Below, one piece after another: positions 17,784 to 26,644 of a stretch of DNA of 54,009 nucleotides. The notes below the pieces were generated by a model. The model did not search any database and was not told the origin of the DNA. It saw only the letters and a program-made list of their open reading frames with translations. Made by a program: the position numbers and the translations under genes. The stretch lies in the NCBI GenBank assembly GCA_949502235.1, contig CATBDC010000024.1, forward strand, positions 1 through 54,009, given 5' to 3'. The DNA comes from an uncultured Lachnospiraceae bacterium. GTDB taxonomy: Bacteria; Bacillota; Clostridia; Lachnospirales; Lachnospiraceae. Every line of letters begins with the position of its first letter. The stretch's first letter is position 1.

Positions 17784-18908
17784 TTATCCTGCCTCCTGAC
17801 TTATTTTTTTAATAATCTCCTGCATAGTATACCACTTCTTTTCCATATCTTCAACCAGCTTAAACTGTGTGCGGCACCTGTCAAGATTATGATTCTCCCT
17901 GTGAATTTTAAAATACGTATCCCCCTGAAGATAATCTGTAAGGAAACGCATACCGCACTCAAAGGTCATAACCTTTGCCCCCATAGGCATCAGTTCTATC
18001 TCCTTCTCTGTAAGCCTTCCGCCGCATCCTTCTATGAATCCCTTCGCATACATCTCAAACAGCTCCAGGTTTAAGGACACCCTGCTTAAATCCTGCTCAT
18101 CCTCCGCCGCGGTACTGGCGCCGAACCGGATAGAATCGCCGAAGTCATTCATCACAAGCCCCGGCATAACCGTATCCAGATCAATGACGCAGATTCCTTT
18201 TCCGCTCTCATTGTCAATCATAATATTATTTAGCTTCGTATCATTGTGGGTAACACGTAAGGGGAGCTCTCCCTTTGCCTGAAGATCCCCAAAACAATCT
18301 GCCACGGCTTCTCTTTCCAAAACAAAATTTATCTCCTTCCTGGCAAATGCCGCCCTTCCCAGCCTGTCCTCCTCCACAGTCTTCTTAAACACAGCAAATC
18401 TGGCCTTTGTGTCATGAAAGCCCTCTACTGTCTCATGAAGTGTATCTGCCGGAAATTCTGCCAGAAGCCGCTGAAAGTTTCCAAAAGCAACTGCACTCTG
18501 GTAAAAATGCTCCGGCTTCTCCACCTGGTCATAGCTTGTGGCGTCTGTAATAAAAATATAGGAACGCCAGTATTCTCCCTCCGAGTCCACATAATAAGCC
18601 TTTCCATCCGCCGCAGGAATTACATTCAGCGTCTCTCTTAAGGGATTGCCTCCCCTTTCCACAATCCTCTCTCTAAGATACGAGGTGACATTCATAATAT
18701 TATCCATCAGCTCTATCGGCTTTGGAAACACCGTCTTATTCATTCTTTGAAGGATAATCCGTGTTTCTGCTCCCTCCTTATTCTCAAAGGTAAGCAGGTA
18801 GGTATCATTAATATGCCCGCTGCCGTAGGGACGCTTATCCATAAGCGTCCCTTTATATTTAAAATTATCAATTACTTCCTGAAGCTGTTCCTCTTTCACT
18901 GCCGCCAT
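17784..18908 (-). CDS. nahK: N-acetylhexosamine 1-kinase-like aminoglycoside-phosphotransferase-fold kinase
   Basis: 374 residues, close to NahK of bifidobacteria (about 359). The N-lobe has [18 protein letters not shown] and RIILQRMN. The catalytic loop [14 protein letters not shown] carries the Asp and the metal motif is [18 protein letters not shown]. NahK phosphorylates GlcNAc or GalNAc at C1 after GH112 phosphorolysis. The placement between GalE and a nucleotidyltransferase behind a GH112 enzyme supports this over choline or aminoglycoside kinases. It starts at the upstream gene's stop codon, implying coupled translation. Confidence 0.9.
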   Translation of the reverse strand: MAAVKEEQLQEVIDNFKYKGTLMDKRPYGSGHINDTYLLTFENKEGAETRIILQRMNKTVFPKPIELMDNIMNVTSYLRERIVERGGNPLRETLNVIPAADGKAYYVDSEGEYWRSYIFITDATSYDQVEKPEHFYQSAVAFGNFQRLLAEFPADTLHETVEGFHDTKARFAVFKKTVEEDRLGRAAFARKEINFVLEREAVADCFGDLQAKGELPLRVTHNDTKLNNIMIDNESGKGICVIDLDTVMPGLVMNDFGDSIRFGASTAAEDEQDLSRVSLNLELFEMYAKGFIEGCGGRLTEKEIELMPMGAKVMTFECGMRFLTDYLQGDTYFKIHRENHNLDRCRTQFKLVEDMEKKWYTMQEIIKKISQEAG

Positions 18909-19835
18909 TTACTTTTCCTCCCACAGGTGCTCCGGATAGAGCCCTTCCTTTTTCATCTTACGTATTGCCTCTACTACTACAGGCTTATCCTCCTTGTAGG
19001 TAATGCCATACCACTTGTCAGCAGACTTAAGTACTGCCACAGACGCGCGGCCTTCGTCAAGAAGGCGGCTTACAACTGCCGGAAGAAAATACTCACATTT
19101 CATAGGATTCTCCTTAAGCCCCTTATCAAGAAATGCAGGAAAGCCTTCCTTGATTTCATTCAGGAAGCTATTTGTAAAGCCCCACATATTCATGGACACC
19201 ACTGCATCCTCCGAAACGGGAACCCAGGTAGTCTCGTCATCATCCAGATATTCAATACCGCCGCCCCGCTTCTCAATCTTCGTTCTCTCACAGACACCCG
19301 TAAGCTCTCCCGCCTCGTTGGTCTCGCAGATCCCGCGGGACACATGGCCGTTATCTGTCACTGTATTGCCAAGCTTATATCCAACCATCGCATAGCGGTA
19401 TTTCTCATCATCCTCGTGCTTAGACAGGTAGTTATAAATAAGCCCAAATGCCTCCGATCCATAATAATCATCCGCATTAATTACTGCAAACGGCCCGTCT
19501 ATTTTGTCTATGCAGGAAAGAACCGCGTGGGCTGTTCCCCATGGCTTAGTTCTTCCTTCCGGCACACTGTATCCTGCCGGCAGGCTCTCTATCTCCTGAA
19601 AGGCATATTCCACTTCCATAAAGCGGGACATACGGTTTCCCACAGCCTCTTTGAAATCTGCTTCGATTTCCCTCTTAATAATAAAAATTACCTTCTCGAA
19701 GCCTGCCCTTCTTGCATCATACATGGAAAAGTCCATAATAATATGTCCGTCATCATCTACCGGATCAAGCTGCTTAAGGCCTCCATAGCGGCTTCCCATT
19801 CCTGCCGCCATAATCACTAATACTGGTTTATCCAT
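18909..19835 (-). CDS. Sugar-1-phosphate nucleotidyltransferase of the GNB/LNB operon
   Basis: The 308-residue protein begins with a nucleotide-binding signature, LVIMAAGMGSRYGGLKQLDP, and has the Asp-containing PFAVINADDYYGSEAF typical of NTP-transferase folds, a full-length single domain. By context it should transfer UMP to N-acetylhexosamine-1-phosphate or galactose-1-phosphate. In Bifidobacterium that step is done by LnpC, a GalT-type enzyme of a different fold, so this looks like a non-homologous replacement. The exact substrate is inferred. AAGGAGG-like sequence precedes ATG 19835, 20 bases after the phosphorylase gene. Confidence 0.87.
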   Translation of the reverse strand: MDKPVLVIMAAGMGSRYGGLKQLDPVDDDGHIIMDFSMYDARRAGFEKVIFIIKREIEADFKEAVGNRMSRFMEVEYAFQEIESLPAGYSVPEGRTKPWGTAHAVLSCIDKIDGPFAVINADDYYGSEAFGLIYNYLSKHEDDEKYRYAMVGYKLGNTVTDNGHVSRGICETNEAGELTGVCERTKIEKRGGGIEYLDDDETTWVPVSEDAVVSMNMWGFTNSFLNEIKEGFPAFLDKGLKENPMKCEYFLPAVVSRLLDEGRASVAVLKSADKWYGITYKEDKPVVVEAIRKMKKEGLYPEHLWEEK

Positions 19836-19855
19836 CTTAAAATCCTCCTTAAATA

Positions 19856-22018
19856 TCAGATTGTATACCAGACAATTTCATTTTCTGCAAGCCGCAAATC
19901 AAAGCTTGCGCCGCCGTCCGTGTAAACGGTAGTCTGCTGCGGCTCATAGGTATTGTTCACTACGCAGTATTTTCCATTTTCTATATAGGCATGCACCTCC
20001 ACATTCACATTCGTACTGAACCAGCAGTAAAGCTTATCCTCGCTTCCCGCTGCCCAGAGAATCGCACGGTATAAAAGACGGCTGTTTGTAAAGCTGTAAG
20101 GCAGGCCGCTGATATACACACTTCTTCCGCCGCCAAACTCATTTACCGCAAGCTGCACGCCCTTGTTCTTTTCACAAATTACTAATGCATCCTCCAGGGC
20201 GAATATATTCTTCTTTCCCTCTCCGAAATCAATCTCTCCTTCACAGTCCTCTGTAATAAAATGCTCATGCTCTTCCCAGTTATATTTATCCACATTCAGG
20301 GTGAAACCTGTCTCTTCTTCCACGCCCATAACACCGGACAGCTGGAAGAAACGGCCTTCCCACTGACATGCCGCAGGCTCGCCCACGCCGATAAAGCCTC
20401 CGCCTCTGTAAACAAACCGCTTCACGGCTGTCAGAATTCTCTCATCCTTCCAGTTCTCTCCGCCGCTGTAGGCAGTATAGGCATCTCCTACATTTAAAAT
20501 AACATCAATCTCATCAAGAACCCCAGGATTTTCCCTGATATCGTCAAAGCTAATATATCTTACGTCAAAGGGGGCTCCGCTAAGTGCCTCAATGATTCCC
20601 GCATAAGAGTAATTCTGCTTATAATAAATCGCATGGTGCACCATATGGTTTCCCCATGCACGCATCTTCCCCCAGCAGTTCAGCACAGCTACAGTCTTTA
20701 CACAGTAGGGAACCGTTCCCTTAATATTCTCATAAAGGGTGCGGAATTCATCGCACACACTCTCCACATAATCTATAAACTCCGGAAATTCCATTGCAAG
20801 CTTTAAATATCCGCCATAGCCGATACGGTCAATGGGCTTTCGTAAAATCGCCCTTCTTGCAGTCACCCAGTTTACCTTTGCCTCCTTCACCGGGTCGCCG
20901 CCCTCATGGAATGTATCCGGGAAGAAATATGGAAGGAAACGCCCTTCTCTGTACCGAACGCCTTCGATATCACTGATAAGCCGTAAGGTAGCGCCATTTC
21001 CTACGCTGCCCACAACCGCGTCAAGGCCGATTTTCTTAAATTCATCCATAAAAGGCTCTGTTCCAATCCAGTGATCCCCAAGAAACATCATGGCCTCCTT
21101 GCCGTATTCATGGGTAATATCTACCATCTCTTTTGCAAGAAGCGCCACCTCTTTTCTCTGAAATTCCTGAAAATCCCGGAATTCCTTAGAAGGCACCCGG
21201 TAGGTGTTATTCATATATCCCTGATCAATAATAAATTCCGGACGGAATTTATAGCCGTACTCCTGCTCGAACCTCTCAAGAATATATGGACTTACGGAAG
21301 CCGAATACCCGTACCAGTCCACATATTTTTCTCTTGCAAGCTCATCAAAAATCAAAGTAAACTGATGGAAAAATGTAGTGTAGCGTATCACGTCAATATG
21401 AGGGTTATCCTCAATATATTTCCGCAGGCGTTTCATGGAAAATTCTCTCGTCTTCGGCTGTCTTACATCAAAGGTAATCTGCCTTTCCACACCCTTCCAG
21501 TCATTGGTCACCGCATTGTACATATGCACCGGATCCCACATAATATAGGCCAGAAAGCTTACTGTATAATCGTGAAAGGCCTCTGTATGGGAGATGACAA
21601 CATCCCCTGTCTCCTCCTCATAGCTCCAGCTCTCACAGGGTACTGTCTCCCCTGTGGTCCTGTCTATAACCTCCCACCATCTCTTAATATCATCCCGTGC
21701 ATTTACCGCAAGCATATCTGGATAGAGATGGTTCATCAGATGGATCCTTAGAACATCCGCCGCTGCATTGTAAAACGGCGTCATAATATACATCTGCTGA
21801 ATCTCGTCCGGATTGGCCTTAGCCCATGTGTTATCCTTCCTTGTGGTGTAATATGTGGAATACACCTTCGCATCCACAGCCTTAAGCTCCTCCGGATATT
21901 CTGTGCCATCGCAGTCACGGATCGCATCTGCCCCCCACCGCTTAACAAGCTCTAGTGTCTCCGGCACCACATCTACATCGGTTGGAATTGTAACTCTTCC
22001 TCTTGTCCGTTCACTCAT
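19856..22018 (-). CDS. gnpA: 1,3-beta-galactosyl-N-acetylhexosamine phosphorylase (GH112)
   Basis: About 720 residues, near the size of LnpA (GLNBP). It splits lacto-N-biose or galacto-N-biose with phosphate into galactose-1-phosphate and GlcNAc/GalNAc, in the cytoplasm. The sequence is GH112-like throughout: the N-terminal RGRVTIPTDVDVVPET, the TIM-barrel stretch MMFLGDHWIGTEPFMDEFKK with a candidate catalytic Asp, FFPDTFHEGGDP, and a C-terminal amidotransferase-like plus beta domain (VILNVGDAYTAYSGGENW). ATG 22018 is preferred over ATG 22024 because GGAG is 7 bases away from it and almost touches the earlier one. There is no signal peptide, and no transporter in the operon. Confidence 0.95.
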   Translation of the reverse strand: MSERTRGRVTIPTDVDVVPETLELVKRWGADAIRDCDGTEYPEELKAVDAKVYSTYYTTRKDNTWAKANPDEIQQMYIMTPFYNAAADVLRIHLMNHLYPDMLAVNARDDIKRWWEVIDRTTGETVPCESWSYEEETGDVVISHTEAFHDYTVSFLAYIMWDPVHMYNAVTNDWKGVERQITFDVRQPKTREFSMKRLRKYIEDNPHIDVIRYTTFFHQFTLIFDELAREKYVDWYGYSASVSPYILERFEQEYGYKFRPEFIIDQGYMNNTYRVPSKEFRDFQEFQRKEVALLAKEMVDITHEYGKEAMMFLGDHWIGTEPFMDEFKKIGLDAVVGSVGNGATLRLISDIEGVRYREGRFLPYFFPDTFHEGGDPVKEAKVNWVTARRAILRKPIDRIGYGGYLKLAMEFPEFIDYVESVCDEFRTLYENIKGTVPYCVKTVAVLNCWGKMRAWGNHMVHHAIYYKQNYSYAGIIEALSGAPFDVRYISFDDIRENPGVLDEIDVILNVGDAYTAYSGGENWKDERILTAVKRFVYRGGGFIGVGEPAACQWEGRFFQLSGVMGVEEETGFTLNVDKYNWEEHEHFITEDCEGEIDFGEGKKNIFALEDALVICEKNKGVQLAVNEFGGGRSVYISGLPYSFTNSRLLYRAILWAAGSEDKLYCWFSTNVNVEVHAYIENGKYCVVNNTYEPQQTTVYTDGGASFDLRLAENEIVWYTI

Positions 22019-22036
22019 TGACATACTCCTTTTCTA

Positions 22037-22657
22037 TCATTCCTGATGCGTCTTTGTAATAACAGCGGTCTCAAAAAATTCTGTCAGATGGAAGCTTGGA
22101 ATATCGGATAATATCGGGGAATAGGAAGCATAATGCTCAATCTCCTTCGTCTCCGATATCTTGTAAAAATTACAGGTAAAGGTACTCCCCTCCCCCAGAT
22201 GAAGGGGGCCATATATCTCCTCCAATATGGAAACCGGCAGCTTCATATTCCATGTCCAGAAATCCTTTTCCACCCTTGCAGTACTCCTAAGGGCACGGCA
22301 CATATCCTTTGTAAAGTAGGAACGGTAAATCCGCTCTTTTCCGCAGCCAGCCAAAAGCGCGCCGCCGGAATTTGTCTCAAAATTAAGATACACCGCCTGC
22401 AGCCTTGCTACCTTTGACTCAAACTGGAAGAAAGCTTCCATCGCACTGTCCCTGTATACAGGATCCATATCATGGGTATATGTACATAGTGGATCCCTCT
22501 CCTCACATATCATCTTCAGGTAAAATGCATCATCCGGCACAAATCCAAAGTATCCATAGGTCTTAGGAATACTTTTCGTTCCCCATAGAAGATGATCCAC
22601 ATGAAACGGAGTTAATGATTCTAATTCTGCTGCATTTTTAATAATTTCAACCTTCAT
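22037..22657 (-). CDS. CBM9-like carbohydrate-binding protein, first gene of GNB/LNB operon
   Basis: The 206-residue protein has no signal peptide. It resembles the carbohydrate-binding family 9-like fold: DDAFYLKMICEERD, SAMEAFFQFESK, YLNFETNSGGALLAGCG, TCNFYKISE, and a final HYASYSPI...FHLTEFF that matches the family's usual ending (Trp-Ser-Pro, then Phe-His-x-Pro). Being cytoplasmic and 12 bases upstream of the phosphorylase, it may bind sugar near the phosphorylase or act as a sensor. This is inference; enzymatic function is not apparent. GGAGGGATGAGAT precedes the ATG. Confidence 0.75.
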   Translation of the reverse strand: MKVEIIKNAAELESLTPFHVDHLLWGTKSIPKTYGYFGFVPDDAFYLKMICEERDPLCTYTHDMDPVYRDSAMEAFFQFESKVARLQAVYLNFETNSGGALLAGCGKERIYRSYFTKDMCRALRSTARVEKDFWTWNMKLPVSILEEIYGPLHLGEGSTFTCNFYKISETKEIEHYASYSPILSDIPSFHLTEFFETAVITKTHQE

Positions 22658-22686
22658 ATCTCATCCCTCCTGTATGTCCTGACATT

Positions 22687-22723
22687 AATATATCAAATAT
22701 CCGGGGGTAATACAAGATTACCC
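22687..22723 (-). promoter_or_regulatory. Promoter and inverted-repeat operator of the GNB/LNB operon
   Basis: On the minus strand TTGTAT (22710-22715), a 17-base spacer and TATATT (22687-22692) form a good sigma-A promoter, 30 bases before the first start codon. A perfect inverted repeat GGGTAAT-N5-ATTACCC (22705-22723) overlaps the -35 box, placed as a repressor operator would be. No regulator gene adjoins the operon. Confidence 0.65.
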
Positions 22724-22756
22724 TACATTTTAGCAGAATTATCCGAAGAAAAGTGA

Positions 22757-22926
22757 TACTGTGAACGGAATGAAGAACAGTACCTTACTGTATGTTACTG
22801 TTCACTCCGTTCACAGCAACCTTCGCAAATCCATTTAAAATTCGCTTCGCGAATGGGATTTGCTCACGCCTGAATCATTTTCTTACGGACTTTGCAGTGA
22901 ATGCAAAGTCCTGTGTGAACAGTAAC
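22757..22926. repeat. Composite inverted-repeat element (repeat copies 5 and 6 plus hairpins)
   Basis: This fills most of the 390-base gap between the divergent operons. It holds palindromic repeat copies at 22757-22784 and 22794-22820 (GTTACTGTTCAC / GTTCACAGCAAC), a GCAAATCC...GGATTTGC pair enclosing ATTCGC-TTC-GCGAAT, a perfect hairpin 22887-22911 (GGACTTTGCA-N5-TGCAAAGTCC), and a closing half-repeat GTGTGAACAGTAAC. The series of nested palindromes flanked by related ends looks like a miniature mobile or REP-like element. The rest of the gap holds the two promoters. Confidence 0.65.
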
Positions 22927-23047
22927 TACTGTATAACACAAATTCGCCTCATAAAAAGAATAAATTGATATTTCAATAGTCCTATGATAAAGTATATGTA
23001 AATAGATACAGTACTTTAAATTTCCGGTGACAGAAAGGAGGCTTGGC

Positions 23048-24718
23048 ATGACGTTTAAAATTGGCGTAGGTAAATCAGACTTTGAAGCTTTGCGCAGATC
23101 ACATAATTATTATGTTGATAAAACAAATCTCATATATGAGCTTGTTGAAGAAACCGACAACCAGGCCACCCTGTTTACCAGGCCTCGAAGATTCGGCAAG
23201 ACTTTAATGATGAGCATGCTGTCGAATTTTTTTAGTATAAGAAAAGAAAGCAGGGATATATTTGATGGTCTTAAGATTACAGAGCACAAGGGATTTTGCG
23301 AAAAATGGATGAATCAGTATCCCGTGCTTTTTATTTCTTTAAAGGATGCCGAAGCAGACGAGATTGCTGTCGCTTATGATAAATTAAAAAATACGATTGC
23401 AGATTTGTGCAAATCGGTATCTGACTTAGCCGGAGAACCTGCTGCTAATCCTGCTGATGTGCAGATCTTTGAGAGATTGATGTTCAATAAGGCATCCGAT
23501 GCAGAAGTGCAGAACTCCCTCAAAACTATCATGCGGATGATGCACGCTATTTATGGGAAAAAAGTGATCCTCCTGATTGACGAATATGATGTTCCCCTGG
23601 CAAAAGCAAGTGAGAAGAATACTAAGACAAACAATTATTATTCCTCTATGCTTGATATAATCAAGGGGATGATGAGCTGTGCACTAAAAGATAATGAGTT
23701 CCTGGAATTCGCCGTGATTACCGGATGTCTCCGTATAGCAAAAGAGAGCATATTCACTGGCGCAAATAACTTTGCCTCGTATTCTGTATTGGACGAAGAT
23801 TTTTCTGAATACTTTGGCTTTTCAGAAGATGAAGTAAAAGAAATACTGACCGCTGCTGATCGGAATGATAAAGCAGCTATTATAAAAGAATGGTATGACG
23901 GCTATGTGTTTGGCGACAACTTCTTATATTGCCCCTGGGATGTCATGAATTATATATCAGCATTAAAAAAGAGAGAAAATGCAAAGCCAAAGAATTACTG
24001 GAAATTTACAAGCCATAACGGAATCCTGTCTGCCTTTGTTGAGCGGACAGATTTTGATGTAACAGAAAAATTCGAGACACTTCTGAATGGCGGAACCATA
24101 ACTCAGTCAATTTCCGATGAACTTACCTATGACACGCTCCACGCATCAGAGGATAATCTATGGAGCGTACTGCTTATGACAGGATATATTACAAAGGCCA
24201 AGCCCGGTGAAGAAGGTGAAGCCGTTTCCCTCAAAATTCCTAATAAGGAGATTGCCTCTATATTTGAAGACACAGTAATTCTATACTTTAAGAATACGGC
24301 CGACACCTCAAAGCTTCATAACCTCATTCAAGCATTTTGGAAAGGCGATGAAGAAAAAGCGACCACACTCATATCAGAACTTTTATGGAACACAATCAGT
24401 TACAATGATTATCATGAGGACTATTATCATGCGTTCCTTGCCGGAATCTTCACAGGACGCGGATATAATGTTGAATCAAACAAGGAAAACGGATTAGGTA
24501 GACCCGATATACTGCTCAAGGATAAAAGAAACCGCCGGGCAATCATCATTGAAGCCAAGAAATCAAAAAAGGCGTCCGATATGGATAGGGACTGTGATAA
24601 GGCAATTGAACAGATTAGTACAGAGAAATATGCAGAAGGACTGAATGGATATACTTTAGTTTACTGTTATGGGATTTCTTTCTTTCAGAAACAGGCTAAA
24701 GTAAAGAAAAAGGGATGA
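23048..24718 (+). CDS. AAA-ATPase-like / PD-(D/E)XK nuclease family protein (first paralogue)
   Basis: The 556-residue protein starts at ATG 23048 with AAAGGAGG six bases upstream; an in-frame GTG at 23027 lies before that site. An N-terminal AAA-ATPase-like domain has the family's atypical P-loop (TRPRRFGKTLMMSML) and Walker B VILLIDEYDVPLAKA. The C-terminus has a PD-(D/E)XK nuclease core, GLGRPDILLKDKRNRR then IIIEAKKSK. Proteins with this pairing (PF09820 + PF08011) are numerous in gut Clostridia and Bacteroidetes and their function is not established. A second one lies at 36971, with low identity outside motifs. Both active sites look intact. Confidence 0.9.
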   Translation: MTFKIGVGKSDFEALRRSHNYYVDKTNLIYELVEETDNQATLFTRPRRFGKTLMMSMLSNFFSIRKESRDIFDGLKITEHKGFCEKWMNQYPVLFISLKDAEADEIAVAYDKLKNTIADLCKSVSDLAGEPAANPADVQIFERLMFNKASDAEVQNSLKTIMRMMHAIYGKKVILLIDEYDVPLAKASEKNTKTNNYYSSMLDIIKGMMSCALKDNEFLEFAVITGCLRIAKESIFTGANNFASYSVLDEDFSEYFGFSEDEVKEILTAADRNDKAAIIKEWYDGYVFGDNFLYCPWDVMNYISALKKRENAKPKNYWKFTSHNGILSAFVERTDFDVTEKFETLLNGGTITQSISDELTYDTLHASEDNLWSVLLMTGYITKAKPGEEGEAVSLKIPNKEIASIFEDTVILYFKNTADTSKLHNLIQAFWKGDEEKATTLISELLWNTISYNDYHEDYYHAFLAGIFTGRGYNVESNKENGLGRPDILLKDKRNRRAIIIEAKKSKKASDMDRDCDKAIEQISTEKYAEGLNGYTLVYCYGISFFQKQAKVKKKG

Positions 24719-24745
24719 GGAAGGTTTTCTTCCCCATCTCTTTTT
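24712..24745. terminator. Bidirectional terminator between convergent genes
   Basis: GGATGAGGAA pairs with TTCCCCATC (one mismatch) and T5 follows on the plus strand; AAAAA before the left arm gives a T-run on the other strand. It lies between the AAA gene stop (24718) and the convergent gene end (24755). Confidence 0.7.
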
Positions 24746-24754
24746 CTACAACAG

Positions 24755-25522
24755 CTAATCCAAAAACCGGGCATTATTTAATAAGGCTTCCAGCTGAATC
24801 CGGGAGGAATATCCATCTGTCAGCTCATCTATCTTTCCATTTGCCGCAGGATGATAATACTTTCCTTCCTGTTGGGCCTTCCTGCCTGCATTTACTGCTG
24901 CCGCAAGAATGCCCTCATCCTGCACTCTTTTATCTTCATCAATCTCATTGATAATCAGAAGGGGTGGCTTTCCTTCACCTTTATATATCCCCTGAAGCTC
25001 TATCCTTTCACCAGTAAAAATATACCCGGTGCACCAGTCTCTTTTTGCCCCAAGAACAGTAACGCCGTGATTTATCAGCCACGAGATAGTCTGCCTTCTG
25101 TCCAGCATATCCTTAGGGCCGGCAGAAATTAGAGAAACCGGAATTTCAGCGAGAGCCGGAAGGTCGGGGCATAACTCCTCACCTTTAATCTCACCGATTC
25201 CACCCATTCCGCAGGTTACCGCAAAGGGAACCTCAAGCCTCTGGCACACCTTCATAGTCCCGGAGGCTGTCAGGGCGCCGGAAAGACCCTCCTTTAAGGC
25301 CCTATCCAGCAAGCCACAGTCTATGCGTATAAGCTCCTTCGCTCTCTTTCTGAACTCCAGATACTGTTCTATTCCGCCGATAATAATCCTTCCTTCTGAC
25401 ACCCACGCAAGATTCTCGTGCCTTTCTGTCCAGTCCTTACGTATTTCCTCGTTTGTTACAGACCTTAGGCCGTGGGTCAGAAGCGCTGTTTCTATCAGAT
25501 ATTTCACCTTATTTATCTCCAT
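24755..25522 (-). CDS. Divergent pseudouridine-5'-phosphate glycosidase (PsuG/IndA) family protein
   Basis: The 255-residue protein lines up with PsuG (about 305) along its length. LIETALLTHG matches the start of the fold, ALTASGTMKVCQRLEVPFAV the TTVA-ATM stretch, VSLISAGPKDMLDRRQTISW the Lys-bearing SAGAKSILD motif, and IDELTDGYSS...LNNARF the C-terminus. The catalytic-type Lys is kept, but the GGVHRG His segment reads MGGIGEIKG, so the active site differs. PsuG cleaves the C-C glycosidic bond of pseudouridine-5'-phosphate. Its start overlaps the end of the binding-protein gene by 10 bases, so it probably acts on whatever that ABC system imports. The kinase PsuK is not present nearby. Confidence 0.72.
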   Translation of the reverse strand: MEINKVKYLIETALLTHGLRSVTNEEIRKDWTERHENLAWVSEGRIIIGGIEQYLEFRKRAKELIRIDCGLLDRALKEGLSGALTASGTMKVCQRLEVPFAVTCGMGGIGEIKGEELCPDLPALAEIPVSLISAGPKDMLDRRQTISWLINHGVTVLGAKRDWCTGYIFTGERIELQGIYKGEGKPPLLIINEIDEDKRVQDEGILAAAVNAGRKAQQEGKYYHPAANGKIDELTDGYSSRIQLEALLNNARFLD

Positions 25523-26619
25523 CCGTCAAAATCAGCTATATTATCCTGATTTACAAGTGTAAGGGGGAGATATACCGGTGCGTCAAAGGTCTTTCCCTGT
25601 GCCAGGAGCATTGCCATCTCCTCTGCAGCCTTTGTATAAATGGTGCTTGAATAGGTCATGCTTCCCATCATTGTGCCTTCCTCGATAGCGGTCTTTGCAT
25701 CAGAGGTATAGTCAACGCCGTACACCATAACATCCTTATTTTCCATTTCCTGAAGAGCGCGTACTGCTGCCAGCGCCATATTGTCATTACATGCAAAAAT
25801 CCCCTTAAGCTCCGGATGAGCTGTTAAAATGTCCTTTGTGGCCTCATATGCCTTCTCTGTATCCCAATCGCATGCCTGTGCTGCAACCAGCTCTATTCCG
25901 TCTGTCTCCTCAAATACAGCCTTCGCCCCGTTTGTTCTGCCTACACTCTGCCCTGCGCCCTCAAGGCCTGATAAAATAGCGACCTCGCCGCCGTCTTTCA
26001 TACGGGAAATCATATCATTTGCAACAGTGCTGCCCTGTTCCTCAAAGTTAACAGTAATCTTTCCGTCCAGATGTCCGCCTGCATCCTTAAGAGCGTCTGT
26101 ATCTACTCCGGGACCCAGATTAATAACAGGGATTCCCGCATCATTTGCTGCAACAATACCAGGAATCAGATTTGTTCCATCTATAGGAGATACAATAATC
26201 GCGTCAAAATCCATGGGAATCATTGTCTGAAGGGCATCAAGCTGACCGGCTGAATCATCCTCGGCAGCCGCCTCAAATACCTCAACCTCAATTCCTAATT
26301 CCTTCCCGGCCTCCTCATAACGTGTCTTCATGGTTCCCCAGAATTCATTTGCCGTAGAGCTTATGAGAATACCGATACGCTCCCCTTTTCCACTCTCCGG
26401 AAGCTCACCTAATGCGTCATTCATCTGCTTTTCAATATCAGCAAGAACCTTGTCTACGCCGCTGGATTCCGCTTCTGTTTCTTCATCCTCTTCTTTGGCG
26501 TCCTCTTTAACCTCTTCCTGTGTTTCAGGCTCCTTTTCCTCTTCTCCGCTCGCACAGCCTGTCATCATCATACCCATGCAGCTTACTGCAAGCAGAATTG
26601 CAAGTACTTTTTTCTTCAT
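25513..26619 (-). CDS. Sugar/nucleoside-type ABC transporter substrate-binding lipoprotein
   Basis: 368 residues. A lipoprotein signal (LAILLAVSCMGMMMTGCASG, lipidated Cys in TGC) and an acidic linker are followed by a type I periplasmic-binding fold like RbsB: IGILISSTANEFWGTMKTRY, ALQTMIPMDFDAIIVSPIDG, GIFACNDNMALAAVRALQ and VMVYGVDYTSDAKTAI. It delivers ligand to the permease encoded just upstream in the operon. Ribose-family binders take pentoses, hexoses or autoinducer-like sugars; coupling to a PsuG-like enzyme suggests a ribosyl compound. AGGAGG lies 8 bases before ATG 26619. Confidence 0.93.
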   Translation of the reverse strand: MKKKVLAILLAVSCMGMMMTGCASGEEEKEPETQEEVKEDAKEEDEETEAESSGVDKVLADIEKQMNDALGELPESGKGERIGILISSTANEFWGTMKTRYEEAGKELGIEVEVFEAAAEDDSAGQLDALQTMIPMDFDAIIVSPIDGTNLIPGIVAANDAGIPVINLGPGVDTDALKDAGGHLDGKITVNFEEQGSTVANDMISRMKDGGEVAILSGLEGAGQSVGRTNGAKAVFEETDGIELVAAQACDWDTEKAYEATKDILTAHPELKGIFACNDNMALAAVRALQEMENKDVMVYGVDYTSDAKTAIEEGTMMGSMTYSSTIYTKAAEEMAMLLAQGKTFDAPVYLPLTLVNQDNIADFDGWR

Positions 26620-26644
26620 GATACATCCTCCTAGTTTATAGAAT

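Noticed and set aside
18747-19820. A 357-codon open frame on the plus strand.
   Set aside because: It is antisense to the NahK-like and nucleotidyltransferase genes, resembles no protein family, is rich in Cys/His/Ile as complement frames are, and has no ribosome binding site.
21071-21751. A 226-codon plus-strand frame.
   Set aside because: It lies wholly within the GH112 phosphorylase gene in antisense and shows no recognisable domain.
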